Positions 60,600 to 64,000 of a stretch of 64,000 nucleotides of DNA are shown in pieces (the first letter of the stretch is position 1; every line of letters begins with the position of its first letter). Source of the stretch: Xylocopa sonorina. Lineage: Eukaryota; Arthropoda; Insecta; Hymenoptera; Apidae. Position numbers and translations under genes: made by a program. A model generated the notes under the pieces. It was not told the origin of the DNA. It made no database searches and saw only the letters and a list, made by a program, of their open reading frames with translations. The stretch is taken from contig NC_135201.1 in NCBI RefSeq assembly GCF_050948175.1, forward strand, positions 8,804,001 to 8,868,000, read 5' to 3'.

Positions 60600-63500
60600 T
60601 TTTTTCCCAATATTTGTAACAGTTTTTAATTACAACAATTATATTTGATGTTACAAACATTTGTCGTTGTTCAAAACTGTCCACCGTTTACTTGAAAGTA
60701 CAAAACATCAATTTGTTTGTCACTCTGGATCCATAATATTATGCTTCTCGCGTGGTGTATCGCTTTATTGTTAAACTTACTTTAATTCTCGTTACGGATA
60801 CCGCGAACCAGTTATTTTATTTACAGGAATACTTCTCCGTTCTCTTTTTACCACGCTCAAGTCTCGAGTTTGTTTTACTTTTAGTGGGTTTTAGCTCGGG
60901 GCAAAAATAATACCGAAGGGAGAGTAAGCGAAAACGGGTGGACACGAAGGTGAATAGACTTTCTGTGGACACGTATATACGCACACGGCAATGGTCGTGT
61001 CGTTCGATTTGGTTTATCTCGTAGCAAAACATTCCTTCGTCCTGCACTATTTGCAGAACGATCGAGAATTATCATTACGACCAGAACTAAACGCGATACC
61101 CCGCGTCTTGTAGCGTTCTTAATTAATTAACAAATAATTCAAACGGATAATTATTCCCCTCTATTACATTTATTGTCCTCTGCAGGAACTCTGCTCTGAA
61201 AATCGCGTATCTAGCAATAATTTATGCATACTTATGTTAATTGCGATTGCGAGGTAAATAAATGTTACTAAATATACTACTCGCGATAACGTTCCACGTT
61301 TCATGGAGAGTGGAACGTTCTGGAAACTCTAATCGTAGCAACAACGAAGATGCACAATTTCTATAGCGTTCCAAAGCGACGTTGATCGCAAGTTTTCAAT
61401 GAAGGAACAATGGGCTCGAACGAGTGAAAAGCTCGTAAAAATTGTAAAAACTATTTACAACTGCTCTCCTGGATTTGTACCAGAAAAACTGTATCAATCA
61501 AAGTTCCACGATGACAAGTTTATCGTATGTCTAGACGTACAATCCGTCTAGCTGGATTATGTGTCACCGCGAATCTGTTCACTCCGGATATTGATCGACG
61601 CATCATTAATTATTAATGAGCGCCTCTTACACTTTCGATCGGACGAATACTCGACGGGAGACATTCTAATTGATAATGCATACATATACATGGACGGTTA
61701 CTTAATTAAGTCCTGATTTTCGATGGACAGACTATATCCGCGCCTGTTTTGCATTAATTGTAAGTCGAGGACCGATGTGTAACTATTTTCGTGCAGGCCT
61801 CAATCGTAGCTAACGTCGAAATTAGCATAGAAATATGATTTTCAATTCGTATTGTATAACAGCCGCTGTTTATACCGGTTAAAGGTAAGAAACAATAACG
61901 AGAGGTATACGTTCAGGCCCTGTCATTCGATACTCTGATAACTCGAACGCAATTTGAAAGATCCTCTTCCTAACTTACTAATCATTCGACTGGCTAATCG
62001 AGATATCCACGGTTGACAGTTAAATTATGGCACTATAAATAGATGACTGACAGAAGTCTTAAAGGGATGACTAAGTGCGATTATAACTTGCAAAACACTA
62101 TTTCAAAAGAATCGTGTTAAACTGTATCAGAGCTATCACAGGTCCAGAATCTCGCGCTTTTCCGCGTCGAATCTAAAACGATTTAGATCCAAGATTTGTA
62201 ATACGACCTGAAGCCTAATCGAGGCAGGGATCGCTGCTCTATATTCTTCGATTCGATCGTAAAATACCCGAGGCCTGCCGTTTCAAGCGATTCCTTAAAG
62301 CCTGAGAAAGTCGTCATTACGAAATTCCGAAAGCCACTTCCGTCTTCTAATTTTATATCCGTCGTTAAACTGTCTTCGTTAAACTTTTCCTGGCCCAACG
62401 TCTCGACTTTTTCTCCTTTTTGTTAAAGCTTGTTATTCAAAACAACCTGCGCAAAGTAGGTTTATGGACTTCGAAATGAAACTCCATCGTACGGGAACGC
62501 ATCATCGTCTTAGTCGACGTTTGCCTGTTTAGAAACAGAGAGATTCATCAAGTTTATCATGAATATTACACGTCTACGTTACGTGGTAACTTTGCGAACT
62601 TCGCTTACGAAAGGCAAAAAGGTTTTCCCTACCGGATTTATTTGGGACGCGGGTTTATGACCCAAGCGAGATGAAATCGATAATGAAACGCTCGCTCTGT
62701 GGTTGCCAGGATCGCGATGCACGGCCGAGACAGGGACGTGGTTCGTTTTCGATTTTTAAAAAACAAGATCAGCAATTTTCCTGGGGGAATCCAACGTGGA
62801 AAGGCTGAATCATCCTGCCGCAATTTTAATTGCGTACCGAGTGAGTCATGCGATTTGACCGGGTCGTATGCCTTCTACGATTGTCCACGGATAGAAGAGA
62901 TCTGGGGGAATAGAAATGAGTGTTAGAACGCGTGATAGCACAAAGAATGTATAAACGAAGAGGACGTGAAATAAAAATAGATGCTTAAGTGTCGCGAAAC
63001 GAATAATTCGACTCGAAAGAGACACGTGTGCGCGAGTGTACACGTTGCAATGTCGGCGAGAATTAAACGCAGCATGCGAGATCAGACGGCAATTAAATTA
63101 AATTGAGCAGTTTGTTATCGACTCGGTTGCGTTTTCGTGCGGGCAATCGCGCAGGAGACATTGCTAGGCCGAATCGCGTGACTCATTCCACGTGTAATCC
63201 ATGCGGAACGTCATTATTTCTGCGAGGGACGAAATAAGGCGTTCGAGAAGGGACGAGTACACGGCACACGTGCGCATAATTCGAATATTTTCAGATAGAA
63301 CGTTTCAATTATTCGTCCGACTAATTATGAAGCTAAACAAGTGCATTTTTTCATAGTAATAAACACTATAACTATGCTGGTATATATAGTTAAGAGAAAG
63401 AGAATGAAATATTTACGTATATTTCAATATTTCAATAATAATTAATAAGCTTAAAGTCCATTGAATCTTTTAACTTTCCAGGGTATCTTCGTGTAGTTTG

Positions 63501-64000
63501 AAAGGACTTGGTGCATCGTTTAAAAACATGGACGTGTTGAAAGTAAAAAGGCTAAAAACAAACGAGAGACATTACGTTTTCCTTTTTAACCGTACTTCCT
63601 TTCTTTGAAGAAGGAAAATACGAAGAATGCGTTACAATATAAAACGAACGATTACTGCTTGTATGGTAAACAGTAAACGATGAACTCGAATGCAAATTGT
63701 AGCGGGTTCGAGTGAGTCATATCCGGAATTAATTCTTTTACCATCCTGACGTCGACACGTGATAAATTTACCGCTAATCATTCCTGACGCGAAGTTTTTG
63801 TACGATATTACCTGCCTGAACACCACTTCGTACGATGTTCGTTATGTAGAGCACGAAATTTCCGATTATTCGTTATCATTTGCCACAAACAGCAAACTGT
63901 CAGAACTGAAAAAGAAGAAAAAAAACTACATTTATTTTAGTCCAATAACAATATCTAATTAAGAGCAACTCACCTTTTTTTTTATAAACAGTTATAGTTC
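60600..64000. other. Intergenic region, no gene seen
   Basis: Frames are all under 80 codons. None shows a domain or joins convincingly with neighbours across splice sites. A heat-shock-element-like site at 61313-61325 is listed separately. The interval may be the intron or flank of a gene outside the window. Confidence 0.55.
61313..61325. promoter_or_regulatory. Perfect three-unit heat shock element
   Basis: GAACGTTCTGGAA matches nGAAnnTTCnnGAAn exactly. Just upstream, AACGTTCCAC and GTGGAACGTT form a 10-bp inverted repeat that adds further GAA/TTC units. No gene start was found beside it, so its target is unknown. Confidence 0.35.

Noticed and set aside
62183..62398. 71-codon minus-strand frame with balanced composition
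   Set aside because: It starts at TTG rather than ATG, shows no splice context or domain, and stands alone.
1..64000. CRISPR arrays, operons, bacterial insertion sequences
   Set aside because: Intron-bearing animal genes throughout; the repeats seen are mini- and microsatellites and palindromic elements, none with CRISPR spacing.

Overview
This is an insect nuclear DNA window, most probably from a hymenopteran such as a bee, wasp or ant. The evidence is AT-rich, intron-dense DNA with short GT-AG introns, a few very long introns that carry GC-rich islands, and four conserved animal genes whose exons can be joined in frame across every splice site. The species assignment is inference; the gene identities are well supported by the reconstructed proteins.

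Layout from left to right. Positions 1-3569 hold only a weak candidate exon chain. Positions 3570-34835 (minus) are kibra (WWC family), the upstream scaffold of Hippo signalling: 12 coding exons, 1338 residues, with a 7.2-kb first intron and an 18.9-kb third intron. Positions 37860-40180 (plus) encode a FAM114A family protein of 681 residues in 4 exons, head-to-head with kibra. Positions 40816-43703 (minus) encode the nucleoporin Nup58 (p58/p45), 468 residues in 6 exons, convergent with FAM114A. Positions 43704-48000 are a repeat cluster: CTCF-like motif repeats, two copies of a palindromic element, a hairpin and a 111-bp minisatellite. Positions 48000-53711 look non-coding. Positions 53712-59464 (minus) encode the calpain small optic lobes (sol/CAPN15), 1349 residues in 11 exons, with seven RanBP2-type zinc fingers and an intact Cys/His/Asn triad. 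A tRNA-Arg(TCT) lies at 60503-60575. The last 3.4 kb shows no gene.

The most unusual part is kibra intron 3. It contains a clean minus-strand open frame (9082-9453) whose possible donor at 9136 would join in phase to kibra exon 4, which would give a kibra form without WW domains. About 1.2 kb upstream is a GC-rich island (about 10560-11110) where protein-like sequence passes through three frames, with two shifts at homopolymers, and further upstream is a strong minus-strand TATA box (13301-13308). Together they suggest an alternative kibra promoter or a nested gene. The same intron carries two copies of a long palindromic element and a pair of near-identical 57-bp sequences.

The four genes belong to unrelated pathways (Hippo signalling, secretory or vesicle function, nuclear pore, calpain proteolysis). 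Their adjacency looks like ordinary insect gene order rather than a functional cluster.
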